64,000 nucleotides of DNA from Casuarina equisetifolia (taxonomy: Eukaryota > Streptophyta > Magnoliopsida > Fagales > Casuarinaceae): positions 19,247,884-19,311,883 of the forward strand of contig CM052356.1 in NCBI GenBank assembly GCA_028551475.1. Reading direction: 5' to 3'. This document shows positions 47,484 to 59,008 of the stretch, piece after piece. The translations under genes were made by a program, and so were the position numbers. Below the pieces are notes generated by a model, which had not been told where the DNA came from, ran no database searches, and was given only the letters and a program-made list of their open reading frames with translations. Numbering within the stretch: position 1 is the first letter of the stretch; every line of letters starts with the position of its first letter.

Positions 47484-50400
47484 TCAATCGTCTTTCTGAT
47501 GCAAAACACTAGGCAGGCTATTATTACCATTGAGAGCAGCAAGATATATTCGCTTCTCAGGCAGCCCAATTTCTGATAGTGTCATATTACCCTACATAAA
47601 AAAATTAAGCAAAAGCAATAAAATCAGGTTCCAATTAGTGACAACAAAAGGGCCACGGTGGCACCACAAATGGTAAAGACCCACAAACCAAAGGACATAT
47701 AAAGTAGATCCGATAATAGCATTTGCTTCGTTACTTAGCTAGTTAGCTCAGTGGTAAGTTAATAGGAATTCCAACCATGAAGTCTAAAGTTTGATACCCT
47801 GTGTGTGTAAGTTGGGTGAGTGCATTGTAATATTAAAAAGATTTTTTTTTTTTAAATGGATTTTGCTCCATGTATTAGTCATGATGTAACGGAGGTGCCT
47901 CAGGAGCCACATAGCCAAATTCAGCAAGTGGTTCCTCATAGCTAAAGTTCTGCTAAACCTTTAAGGACCAATGAGTTACAGAGGTCAACAAATTCGATAA
48001 GAATCTAGTGTACAGAATTCAAGCTTCACTCAGTCATCAGAATGCACTATTGCCTCTACCATCAAATAGGCAATTGTAACGCAGTCTAAATTTGGTCTAA
48101 TCCAGGACTTCTAACGCATTTGGATAAAAAGAGGAAGAATTTGATTTACACCTACACCTTCTCCCTTGAAGGCTTTTTAGGTCCCAGACATTCCACTTTA
48201 ATATGTATCTCTTCTGCATTTCCAAGTGCAACATATAGCCTTTTCATATGTTAAAACATTTATCAGGGAGCCACAAATTTAACATACAGATGATTCCACA
48301 TGACAAACCTTAAACATTTAAAACCAACAGCCTCTAATGCAGCATAAGGAAAAACTAGTTAAGAGTTATACAGAGGTAATTCCGACCATTCAGGAAAGCA
48401 TGGGCTCTGTGTCTGTCTGTGACTATAAACTAAAGGTTCACTCTCAATTAATCACACTAGATGTCAATTAGTTAGTCTCTAGTAATTTCACTGTAAAACT
48501 TATTTGGAATGCATACCTCCCTGGCCATCAGCCTTCGAACATTATTAGCATAAATTTTTGGGTCATCCTGTTCTTGCTGTGACGGGCGGTAAATGGGCAA
48601 CTTTATCACCTCCAAATGATTTACAAATTGGCAGAGTAGAAGAATAATATGTCTCACCTACAAGTAAAGAATCAGATCAAATACGATTCAAAATGTAACA
48701 TTTGCCGAAAGATTCTCCCCAACACTTCAGCTCCGTAGAAACATTGAGACTACCTTAAGATTTAAGCTCTCTGTTGCACGCATTTATGGCAAGAGTTAAA
48801 TGACTATTGAAGTTAAACGCGGAAACACAAATTTTCTTCTAAATTCCTCAAGGTGGCTTTGCCACTTGACTCACTCTGTTGATTGATGAGATTAAGTCCA
48901 ATAGAGCTTGTAATCAAGTTCTAACTGGCATTCCATCAGTGCCATTGACTGAGAATTTCCAAACCTACTGAGAATAAATAACTCAGATTATACTATCTAC
49001 AATATGTAAACAAGAAGCTCCTTGGAACTAGCTAGGAATATATCAAGACATACATCAGCCAATTTTTCTCCTAACAGCAATTGCAGTATTCATCGAGAGT
49101 CATTATACAGTGCTGCTCCCACCAAAGTGAAGTCCCAGAAGTCCCACTGTCCAGTTGTGGAAAGGCAGGTACCAATTTGTATTTAAGGTTTTTTATACCT
49201 ACTAAAAGGGGATTAACAAAAAAAAGAGATTGTTAACATATGCAACCCCTGTCCTTAAATTAATTAAACACATTTCCTTTTTTTGGAGTGTCCTAACACT
49301 ATTCTCTACATTCAAAAGTCAATAAACTAAACTTTACTAACTTTCCAACATTACGCTAAATATTCATTTATTCCTAGTTGAAAGCATGTAATGTATTTTT
49401 GTAGCCTTTTCAAGTGGACTTTGATTTTGGGGTGAAGAGAGTATTACAGTATCTTTCATAATCAACATTGGTTAAAGATTATGCAAGTTGAGCGCACATA
49501 GCACTCACCCCAGATATCGAATCCCAGGCAGGACTCAACCTTCGGAAAGGATATCTTAGAATCACTGGAAGCACTGGCACTTTTGATAGAAATGCACCTG
49601 TCTTGAATGGCAGGAGGTAATCTCCATTTGTAGTTGTCCCTTCTGCAAAGGAATTGGAGAAGATTAAAAATGAAATAAACACTAAACAGTAATCAATGCA
49701 AAAACACAAAATAAAACCAATGTTGTAGCTCCCAAGATATGGACTCTGAACCATCTTCACCTTTGATGAATGGAAGGGAATTCCAAATGATCTAGAGACG
49801 GTTATTATATTACAAAAGCATGTGAGCAACAGAGTATACTCACTACAACTACACTAGTCTTATGTTACAATCACTGTTGACATTTCCACTGATGAAGCTA
49901 AAAGTTAAATGGAGAGATTTGAAATCCTGAGATTTACCACCCTTTGCCAAGTCTTATAAAGGTGTCAGTCAGATAATCATATGTTCTATATCTGCAGGGA
50001 GGTGCATGGCAATATGGATACCCTTGAAAGCATACACTTAAAGAATTTCCCTTAAAAGTTTTAAGTGCAGCATTTAATATAATTACATCTCTAGTTATAA
50101 GTCAATGCAACTAATGAAAAACATGGCATAAATTAAATAAATAACAACGAATAGTACAAGACATTAATACCTGGAAAAAGCATCATCATTGGAGCAGATT
50201 TATTTTCATGAGCTTCTCTAACTCTTTCTGTCACAACACCTGCAAGCAATTAAGGGATTCGAATCACAGCATAATCTAATTGTCTTAATTTAGTGGGTCT
50301 GAACCAATGAAAGAAAAACTTCTATAATTAAAACTCAGAAACTTCAGAGCTTTAAGCCTAGAAAAGTAAAATACAATTTTTTTCTTATTTGACAAGGCAT

Positions 50401-53143
50401 TGAGATTCTAGCCTGACTGCCAACATACGTGAAGAGAAGTTAGATACATGATAGAACAGACCAGCTGAAGTGCTGCACAAAGCTTGGATTTTCTGAGAAG
50501 TTAAAAAGAGCTGCACATGCTCATCTAAGCACGCTATCAACAGTAAGGCCAAATATTCTGTTATAGTTTTTGAATACGTTGTATATTGTTACTATACATT
50601 GCCATAATCAGTATCACATATTGCCTTATTTCAAAAGGCATTTAGGATGAACCTTCTTATAAAAATAGCTGCAAAGTTGGATCCTTGTTTATAGACCTTT
50701 TTCTTGAAACAAAACAAACAACTGCAAAGGGGGAGGTTGTTGATCAAGAAGTCCCAAGAATGGAGTCAGGGTGTCCTGTACTTCCTTTTCTGGAGCTGCC
50801 TTCTTTTTAGAGCACTATAATTCAAATAACTTTTGGAAATGGTAATCTCTTAGTGCTTAATAAGGGTTTTTGGAGGGAAGATCTAAATTGGTATAAGTTA
50901 AAAATAGCAGACAGCTAATCAAATGATCATACTTTATAAAAGTGTCTGGGAATCAAATAAACAGGAAAGAATAAAACATTAGCAAGAATGGCATTTTCAG
51001 TAGTCTACTTTTCCTCCAATATACATAACAAAGGAAAAAAACATTGGCATTTATATTGCAGTACCTGAAACACCCTTGAAGTCAGATGACTTTGACTCCC
51101 GCTGAACATAAACGCAACCAAGGCACTTGCTGCCACAAACATGCCACAGGAATTTAAAAACCCTTCTTACTAAATCAAGCCATTGACAGAGAAATTACTT
51201 TAGACATCACAAAAGTAAGAAGTAAATACTTGATAAGAAAGAGTTACTAACAAGAAGTTTTAGTAAGAAAGATTTTAGCACATGCTAAGTTTGATAAAAT
51301 CTCTCTTCTCCCACAACCATAGACTTAAGATGAAAACCCATGTTATATTGTAAAGAGAGTTCCACTAGCGTCGGGAGAGTAAAGACAGATAAACAAAAAG
51401 ACAGAGAAGCAAGGAAAAACTGTTATCATCTCTGAACAGATACTACATATATAATAGTGTAACTGTCCATTATAAGAACATGACATGCCAACAAATAAAA
51501 TTAATCTTTTCGTGATAGTTTCTAGGCCTGAAGAAGAAAGGTGAAAAATCACAAGGAATCTACTTCAACCAATATGTCTTCTGTTTGTTGAAATTCTTAC
51601 AATTCATTAGACAGAAGAAATGCAATTTTATGCACCATAAAAGCAAAGGAAATTATCATTGATCAGTCAAAATAAAAAAATCAACATTAAAATCAGTTTG
51701 CACGTATTATCTACGGTATCATATTTATAATGTGCTATATTTTAAGTTAGAGTCAAATATATCCTACAGTTGCACTAAGTTTTCAATAGGAAAATTATAG
51801 CATTTATCACTGGGCACACCGGGCACAAGAACATTTAGGGAAGCCATTGTGAAGTGAACTAACCTGATGAGACCTACTAGAGGAAGTCTAGCCACTGATC
51901 GCTTTGGTAATGGAATCCAAAAACAATCCACAGATTTAGAACAGAAATATGTCAGTGAAGGATGAAAAACCGAGATGAAGATGTGTATTCAATGAAACAG
52001 AAGCAAAGCATAAGTAATCCGTGTCGCATGCATTAGCTAAAATTAACACACCTTAGCAACAAAGCTCGGGAAGGAAGAAGACATGTGATACAATATATCT
52101 ATGTAAGATACGTGATTTGATATGATTGCCCCAGGCCTTTCAGGCTCCTCGGACTCATCTTTTCCTCCATTCTGCTGATTGAAATAGAGCACAAAAACTG
52201 AAAATAAGTAAGAAGCAACATATCTTAGCGCCCAAATACTACTAGACCCAGGCAGCCAAAAAATAGAGGAAAGATTTAAGGCATTTACCAATGCAATAGT
52301 AAGGTGATCTATACAGCTAGTGAAACACATATTACTTCACATTCGTACTGTTGACTGTGAAACAGAATTCCTCCTTTGGCCCCTAAGACTTGACTTAGGT
52401 GTAATTTTCGTCTCAGGGGCTAATAACATGGTACAGTTTTCAACGACGGGTATACTTTAGCGCTTTCTGTTTTTATTAAGCAGAAGTCACTTCATTTGAA
52501 CAGGCTCGATAAGTACAGACTTTTTAAAAACTTTTTACGGCGGCTTTGCGAAAGCCATAATGGGCTTAGAAAACAAAAATCACAGAAAGAGAACAGGATT
52601 GGTTACCTGGACGGCGGATGATTTGTCCTCACTATTAGGAATCCTGTACGTCTCCTTGATCCAGTAAAACCCTAGTACGAAAAGCATGACCCTGGAGAGG
52701 ACCCTCCCACTGCGGACAATCACAGCCCTCCTCCAGCCCCCCATGTGCGCGTAGTCCTCCTGGTCGCCCTCCTCCCGATTCGGAGCCGAGAACAGCGTGC
52801 ACGTCAGACAAATCACGTAGTACAACACCAGTATGCTCATCGTCGCCACGACGCGTATCGGCACCAGCGTGACCAGCGCGATGCCGAGCAATACCTTCTC
52901 CTCGAGTGGCAGCTCGCTCCGTCCCATGCGACCGTACACGTCATGGCGAACGTATGCGGCGAATTTCTTCTCGAGCTCTTGGATGCTCTCGTGCGTAACA
53001 GACGGGGGCTCGGGCTTGAGAAGCGGGCGATCGTCCTTGGTCGAGCCCTCGTCGTGGATGGACTCAGATCTTTGCGGCTGTTGTGGCGGTTGGGACTCGC
53101 CTTGGCCTTGCGTCGGATTGAGGTCTTTCAGTTCCGTCTCCAT
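47484..53143 (-). CDS. LPEAT1: Lysophosphatidylethanolamine acyltransferase LPEAT1
   Basis: ER membrane enzyme that acylates lyso-PE (and related lysolipids) with acyl-CoA in phospholipid remodelling. Eight exons on the minus strand: 52607-53143, 52052-52171, 51864-51901, 51065-51129, 50171-50239, 49509-49642, 48517-48657, 47484-47591; all phases agree, giving 403 aa (Arabidopsis about 398). An acidic, Pro/Gln-rich N-terminus is followed by hydrophobic spans (about 80-115 and 145-165). The PlsC-type domain has NHVSYID with catalytic H199/D204, the PLVGLI and CVYVQRE segments, and FPEGTTTNGDYL (E277-T281). ATG 53143 (METELKDLN) matches the family start; an upstream TTG does not count. Exon 1 is markedly GC-rich. 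A SINE occupies the last intron. Confidence 0.95.
47735..47850 (+). mobile_element. tRNA-derived SINE in the last LPEAT1 intron
   Basis: A-box-like TAGCTCAGTGG (47744-47754) and B-box-like AGTTTGATACCC (47788-47799) lie 34 bases apart, as in tRNA-derived SINEs. A GTGTGTGTAAG tail follows, then a T-rich 3' end near 47840-47853. It lies between exons 7 and 8 of LPEAT1, antisense to it. Target duplication was not clear. It is not a tRNA gene because no cloverleaf can be drawn. Confidence 0.6.
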
Positions 53144-54770
53144 CTTACCGAATCCCTCCAATCACCGGATACCCATTCGTTTTGCAAGAGCCAAGGTGCC
53201 TTCACGGGGAGGTTTTGGGGGAGAGGAAACTAGCTAAGAAGTGCCTGTGGATCTGGTAAAAGCATCTCGGAGGATTATGACGCGCGTGAAAAATCCTCAA
53301 CTTTCTCGATCACCATATGACACGAATTTTAGAAAAGGTTCTGCTGTACAGCATATGAGAATATTAGGATAGATTTACCAAGCTTGGATTTTAATGAGCT
53401 TCTGATTGTTACAGTTGAGACCGTGATGCCAAGCCGAGAAACATAAGGAACTGGAAAAAAAACTCTATTTAAATAAGATTATGAATGGATAAGCTCTGAT
53501 TAACCATGCTAAAAACTTTAGAGTTAAAATTTTCTATTTTTGGATTTTGTCACGCAAATATAAGAACCTACTTTTGGAGTGATAATTGACGTAATCGTGG
53601 GCCTGTGGCCCATGCCGAGCCCATGCACCTCCACTCTGTTCTGCACTAAAATGAGGGCCAACAGATGGACGTTTCCTCACGTTCTTTCTACTTTCGGCTC
53701 TTCTTTTTGGAGGATATCAAAGACATTGATCTTCTGCTTTTTCCAATTTTTTTTTTCCTTCGAAGTTAGAACGATTTGCCACAGGATACTTTCCAGAGAT
53801 AGTTTAGATGCCAAGAGGAGGCACACGGTTGCTTTTGGCTTGTTGAGGTGGATACTTAAACCAAAAAGGACGATATAGCACATGCGCCCATGCACATGAA
53901 AATAAATATGTTCAAGTGCATATTTGTTGTAGAATAGCACATCTTTAACTGAGGAAGCCAACCAATTCTAAGGGAAAGGCCTTCATTTGCCACTTTGAGG
54001 GACGAAAATTTGCAGCAGTGACAGCCTTGTATACAGAATTGAATTGCCAAGTAAGAGTGCAAATTTGGTACCTTCGAACACCAAAAATGAATGGACTATA
54101 GGCGGAAATGTGCAATCTGAGACCTTGGCCAGCAAGCACTCCCCACTTCTACCACATTGGAGGAATGAAACATGGTCGTGGAGTTTTATTTACATGAAAA
54201 ACAGGACCTCAAAAGTGTGTTGATCTGCATAATTTGGATCCAGATCACCATCTTGAGATTTTAGATCACCTGGATAGAATTTCTAAGAATCTGCATGACC
54301 GATCTGACTTATCATCTTTCGTCAGTCAAAGTGAACTATGAGCCTAGATTCAGCAGAATTTCGGGGGAAAAGCAACTCATTCCATTCAGGTTCGGGATTG
54401 ATTCTTCCAAAAGATACGGTAGGGAGGGTTTTATTTAACTGGCAGAGTACTTCCTATGCTCATAGAAGGTGACAGAAGCATAAAATGTAATTTCCTTAGT
54501 CAAAACAAAAGAGACATCAAAGACAACACCATTGTGAACTTCTGCATCTAATTACCCTTCAAGCAATCATTATCGATCCAATATCCCTGTATAGTTTTAT
54601 TCGTTTCAAAGAAATGCAAAAACGAGAGAACCGAGGCGTTCAAATTGATCACCTGCAGGGTTCTCTTTCCTCCCACCCAATCAATCATGAAATTCATAAT
54701 TCGATGAAGAATTATAAACAATACACCACAAATCCCCATCAAGCATACCTTGAAAAAAGGGCTACCAAAT
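53144..54770. other. LPEAT1 leader/promoter and PEX11A 3' region
   Basis: The first 130 bases are the probable LPEAT1 leader. The remainder is spacer and PEX11A 3' UTR. No other gene was recognised; minus-strand ORFs at 53677-54139 overlap one another and lack domains. Confidence 0.5.
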
Positions 54771-55550
54771 TTAGCAAGAGACCCAATTCTTATGAGTGCT
54801 GATCAGCGCCGATAAGAGCCCGGCCGACGAAACCAAAAGCGGCGCCGAAAGCCGCCCCTTACCGTTGCGAAGGTCCGCCAACGCCATAAATCCATCGGCG
54901 AAGTCTTGAACCACCGAGAGCTTCTTCATCAGCTTCTTCTCCCTCAATTCCCTCAACCTCTGCTCTTCTTGGAGACACTCAATTCCCCTCGAAACGGCGA
55001 TCTCAATGGTCGCCTGCAAGCACGCTTCCTCCTCCACAATCTCCTTCAAATCTATGAATTTCAACGAGATACTACCCATGTACCCAATGAACTCAGCCCA
55101 AGCACTGATCTTTTGCAAATTGCGCAAGTGTTTGCTATCAATCAGGCCCGATTTGGACAGCCAGACAAACTGTTCAACGAAATAATACAAACCCTCGCCG
55201 CCATAGGCGACGATGGATAGGAAGAGCTCCTGTTTGGAACAAAAATGGGTGCGCTTAAGAGCGTTGACGTCCTGGATGAACTTGCCGAGTCGGAAGGCTT
55301 TGCGACTCAGTCCCACGCTGGACTCAAAACTCTTGAGCCGGCCGGTTAGGGCCAGGGTTTCGGGAAGCACGGAGGAGGCGAGGATGATCTTGGAGGCGTA
55401 CCTGGAAATCTTGAGGAGCTTGTCCACGCCATCCCGCTTCGCGAGGTAGGCTTCGAGGTGGTCCAAAAAGTCCCTACCTTTGGGCGGCGACCGAATTACA
55501 GTTCCAGGGTTTTGCGCGGGAGTCGGAGCTGTTGAAGCTTTGGAATCCAT
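54771..55550 (-). CDS. PEX11A: Peroxisomal membrane protein PEX11A
   Basis: Peroxisome elongation and division factor embedded in the peroxisomal membrane. A single uninterrupted exon codes 259 aa from ATG 55550 (MDSKAST); a longer frame upstream begins only at a TTG. The PEX11 fold covers nearly the whole protein: DFLDHLEAYLAKRDGVDKLL (amphipathic helix near residue 27), SRYASKIILASSVLP, LKSFESSVGLSRKAFRLGKF, a YGGEGLYYFVEQFVWLSKSGL segment, and a hydrophobic C-terminal span ending in THKNWVSC. The WVSC terminus and lack of a dilysine signal fit PEX11A more than PEX11C-E. The N-terminal 22 residues are Pro/Thr-rich and longer than in Arabidopsis. It shares the minus strand with LPEAT1 on its 3' side and UGT72 on its 5' side. 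Confidence 0.95.
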   Translation of the reverse strand: MDSKASTAPTPAQNPGTVIRSPPKGRDFLDHLEAYLAKRDGVDKLLKISRYASKIILASSVLPETLALTGRLKSFESSVGLSRKAFRLGKFIQDVNALKRTHFCSKQELFLSIVAYGGEGLYYFVEQFVWLSKSGLIDSKHLRNLQKISAWAEFIGYMGSISLKFIDLKEIVEEEACLQATIEIAVSRGIECLQEEQRLRELREKKLMKKLSVVQDFADGFMALADLRNGKGRLSAPLLVSSAGLLSALISTHKNWVSC

Positions 55551-57577
55551 GGAAGTCGCCGAGCACCTGCGAGCAAGAGCAATCAAATTCCCCCTTCGAC
55601 GACCCTTCTTCCTATGTTCCTCGGATTGTTATTGTTATGTGTGCCACATGGTAGAATAAAATATATTTTTTTCTCAAATCAATCGAAAGAACATTATTTT
55701 CAACTTTATTTTCTGTACTAATCCTTGTCATCTCACGGGAAAATAGTTTATTGTCAAAGAGTCAAGATGGGTAGTTGCAAACAAGCAAATGATGCCGGTG
55801 GCTACTGTCAATGCTTTGATGTTATCATATAATAGTGTGAAGTCTAAGCATGGAAGGTGGCGGCATTAAAATGGCCACCAAAATCGAACCAAAAAACTAA
55901 AAGTGGTTTTTCTGTAAATAAGTTGTCCCATATGAAACGACAGATAAGTGATAGGAGGAAAACGGAACCATTGAATTGAAGTGGTTGTCCTGTAAATCAG
56001 ATGTCTTGCATGGCTTGGTAGATGTTTCTAGGATGCTTTTTGTTAATGAATAAAATTTAAATAAGTTTTCAATAAGGTAGCCGAGTTGTAACTGATTTGA
56101 AAATATGAATATAAGCTAAATGGTTGAATGCAAACTAAATATGGAAATAGACACGTTGTTCTTGTTTTGACAACTTCAATACAAAAGAAAGGTTTGAAGG
56201 TTTGCTACGAGTATTCTCGAAATGGCTAATTTGATTAATTGATGAATAAGGAAAAACTTAAAAAGAAAAGAAAAGAAAAGAAAAAAAGAATCACAATGTC
56301 ATCAATAGTCGACAATAATTATTTTTTCATTTTCATTTTTTTTTTATAAATGTAAAGAAGTGTAAGTTTGTAATCAAAGCAAAATCTATAATATTTTATC
56401 TTCTCTATTTTTATTTTTCAACGTTTGAATTCTACTCTTTAATATGAGTAAAAGAATGAAAAAAAATTAACAAAAGAGTTAATGGGTAGTTGCATCAGAT
56501 TTTTAATGTGGTTTGCTACTAGAACCAAAACTTGAAATGTCTCGAGCCAAGTTCTCAACTTTAAAATGAGTGGATAGTCACTAGAGATTGTAAATAATAT
56601 AAACTGATCATCTTTAACAAAGTAGTTAATTATTTGCTCTTACTCATAGTAATGGTCGTCCACCCTTAAAAGAGTGATTTGATGGTCAATGATCTCTCGC
56701 TCTTTAAAGAGTATGTTAATGATTTCTCTTACAAATAGTCGTCACCCTAAACATAGTATTGCAAGTAGTTAGTTATGCTTATTACTAATATTAGGGGTGG
56801 TCAATCAACTCAATCATTCATGAGAATTGCTAATCAAGAATAAAATGGTTAACTATTTCTTTTAAGTAATCTATCATCCCAATAAAGTAAATAGGTGATT
56901 GTCCAGTCCTGTCCACTCTAATGATTAGTCTACCTCGTTTGTTGATTTTTAAATGACCAATTATTCCTTGAAAATATTTATAAGTAATTAGTTATTCTCT
57001 TAAAGATGATTAATCTATCTTTTTCAATTAATATCTTAAAGAGTGAGATAATCAAGCAGTTCAAGAATTATTTGATTTTTCTTATTTTTTGCTTCCTTGG
57101 GCTTGAGCACTCATCACAAGAAACTTGCTCACAAAATGCGGCAGAGGAGCTGATATTTGAAACTAATGATGACTTTATGGCCACTTAAGAAAATAACAAG
57201 CAGCAAATTTATCCGTTGGCTTGCTTGTTTAATGTTGACAAGGAAAGAAGCTGGTATCTGTAATTTTTTTTGGCTAACAATACTGCAAAACATAATAAGA
57301 AATAAGAAGTTTTGCATACTTTAAGTAGTTAGAAATAGTCTAACTTATTTTAAAAAAAAAACTCATTATTAAGAGAAAAATACTTGAAATTTATATAAAA
57401 ATTATATTAAGACATTGATGATATGAATAAATTATTTAATACATCTATATTCCCAAGGTAGAATAAAAATTATACAGATATCATAACTTCTTATCATAAG
57501 GCCAATTGAAATTATAGAAAACAGGATCATTTCCAACAAAAACAATTCAAGCCGATGGCTCGTTTTTGCCAACTACC
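55551..57577. other. AT-rich intergenic region with degenerate repeats
   Basis: PEX11A leader, then AT-rich spacer up to the UGT72 stop. An (AAAAG)n run lies near 56260-56290. No gene was recognised; the ORFs at 57006-57188 and 57129-57317 look random. Confidence 0.55.
56530..57030. repeat. Degenerate tandem-like repeats
   Basis: Variants of GTTAATTATTTCTCTTA followed by ATAGT..TC..CCCTAA recur about every 60-80 bases (near 56625, 56710, 56850 and 56955). Copies are very diverged and spacing is irregular, so this is a tentative call. Confidence 0.35.
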
Positions 57578-59008
57578 TTATTTGGAATTAGATTTTACGT
57601 GCTCAGCTTTCCATTTTTCGACCAAACAAGCAAGCGACTTATAAGACGAGCCACCAGAGTCCACCGCTTTCTCTGCACTGTCTCTTAGCTCTCCGGCCCT
57701 GCGCCTCCTCACCTTCCCTTCTTCACCCTCCATCACCATCCTCACCACTCTCTCAATCTCCTCCCTTGTGATGATACCATTTCCTTCCTCTAACTCCGGC
57801 TTAACAGCCACGCCTACCTCCCCGACCAGTATGGCCGCGTTCATTCTTTGCTCAGCGTAAAGCGGCCACGCGATGATTGGCACGCCGTAAGTGATGCTCT
57901 CCAGTATGGAGTTCCACCCACAGTGAGACAAAAACGCACCGGTTGATGGGTGGCGGAGAATTAGTACCTGCGGCGCCCAAGACGGCACCACCAGCCCCAA
58001 CTCTTTGGTCCTTTCCAGGAAACCCTCAGGCAAATATGCCTTGGGATCATGAACATCTCCACCCACGTTGAAGAACGTCCCAGAGGCGGTAGTATCGCTT
58101 GGCTTACGTGCCACGAGTATGAACTGTTGCTGACTCATTTCCAGACCCCAAGCCAACTCGGTGAGCTGAGCAGTAGTCAGAGTCCCTCCGCTACCCAGTG
58201 CCACGAAAAGAACCGATTTCGACGGTTGTTTGTCTAGCCAAGCTAAACACTCGGCGGCCGCTTCATTTGCCGTTGCTTCGTCCTGTTTGATAAGCGGCCC
58301 AATTGGTCGAATTGGTGGAGTGGGTATTCGCTTATAGAAGGGGTTCTCTCTTATTGCCTTAAGCGAAGCCGGTTCAAGATCCTCCCACGAGTTCAAGAGA
58401 ATTTCCTCTGCCATGGGCCATCGCTTGGCGTGGAACAAGAACCACTTGTACTCGTCAATCTTCCGGTTCCAAACCTGGTCCGGCAAGTCTGCGGTTCGCA
58501 CCTGCATGCAACCGGGTACCTGAACAACGGAGAGGTCAACGAACTCGCACTCCACCTCACGGTCCAGATAAGGAAGATATAAGCAGAAAGCAAGGACAGC
58601 CGTTGGGGAGGTGAAGAAGGTATACGTAGGAATCGAAAGCTCCTTGGTGACTTCGAAAGCTTGGGTAGAAAATAAATCGATGATGAGAGCTTGTAGGTCG
58701 CCCAGCTCAATGAGGACTGACTTCAGGGGCTTCAGGTTCTCCTCTACGATGATACATATCCGTGTGAGGAGCAGAGTTTCTTCGCTGACGAGCGTGGAAA
58801 TGTCCACAGGTGGAAGATCGATTACGTTGAGGCCTTCAGGCAGTGTGGGTGAGTGGAGGAGCTGATTTTTGACATCAGAGGCTTCGGTGGTGATGTTGAG
58901 GAAGCTGACATGGATATCATGGTGGATGACTAAGCGCTTGGCCAGCTCGAGGAGAGGGATAACATGGCCAAGACAGGAACTTGAAAGGATTGCAACGTGG
59001 GGTGTCAT
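57578..59008 (-). CDS. UDP-glycosyltransferase, UGT72 family
   Basis: Family 1 glucosyltransferase that moves glucose from UDP-glucose to small acceptors; UGT72 members act on monolignols, hydroquinone and related phenolics. One intronless frame of 476 aa starts at ATG 59008 (MTPHVAILSSSCLGHVIPLL). Catalytic His15 and its partner Asp111 (LIIDLFSTQAFEV) are present. The 44-residue PSPG box runs W344 to Q387 (WAPQVLILRHP...HCGWNS...AEQ), with all key residues and the final Gln that favours glucose. The VPGC, LLNSWEDLEP and RPIGPLI segments fit group E (UGT72). The exact acceptor cannot be read from sequence. A fragment of a related UGT on the same strand lies 1.9 kb upstream, so this was once part of a tandem array. 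Confidence 0.93.
   Translation of the reverse strand: MTPHVAILSSSCLGHVIPLLELAKRLVIHHDIHVSFLNITTEASDVKNQLLHSPTLPEGLNVIDLPPVDISTLVSEETLLLTRICIIVEENLKPLKSVLIELGDLQALIIDLFSTQAFEVTKELSIPTYTFFTSPTAVLAFCLYLPYLDREVECEFVDLSVVQVPGCMQVRTADLPDQVWNRKIDEYKWFLFHAKRWPMAEEILLNSWEDLEPASLKAIRENPFYKRIPTPPIRPIGPLIKQDEATANEAAAECLAWLDKQPSKSVLFVALGSGGTLTTAQLTELAWGLEMSQQQFILVARKPSDTTASGTFFNVGGDVHDPKAYLPEGFLERTKELGLVVPSWAPQVLILRHPSTGAFLSHCGWNSILESITYGVPIIAWPLYAEQRMNAAILVGEVGVAVKPELEEGNGIITREEIERVVRMVMEGEEGKVRRRRAGELRDSAEKAVDSGGSSYKSLACLVEKWKAEHVKSNSK

Noticed and set aside
47744..47799. tRNA gene
   Set aside because: A and B boxes are present, but no acceptor or anticodon stem can be formed; a SINE explains them better.
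52745..53233. 162- and 134-residue plus-strand ORFs
   Set aside because: Antisense shadows of the GC-rich first exon of LPEAT1.
54906..55449. Plus-strand ORFs of 104 and 78 residues
   Set aside because: Antisense to the PEX11A coding frame with no independent features.
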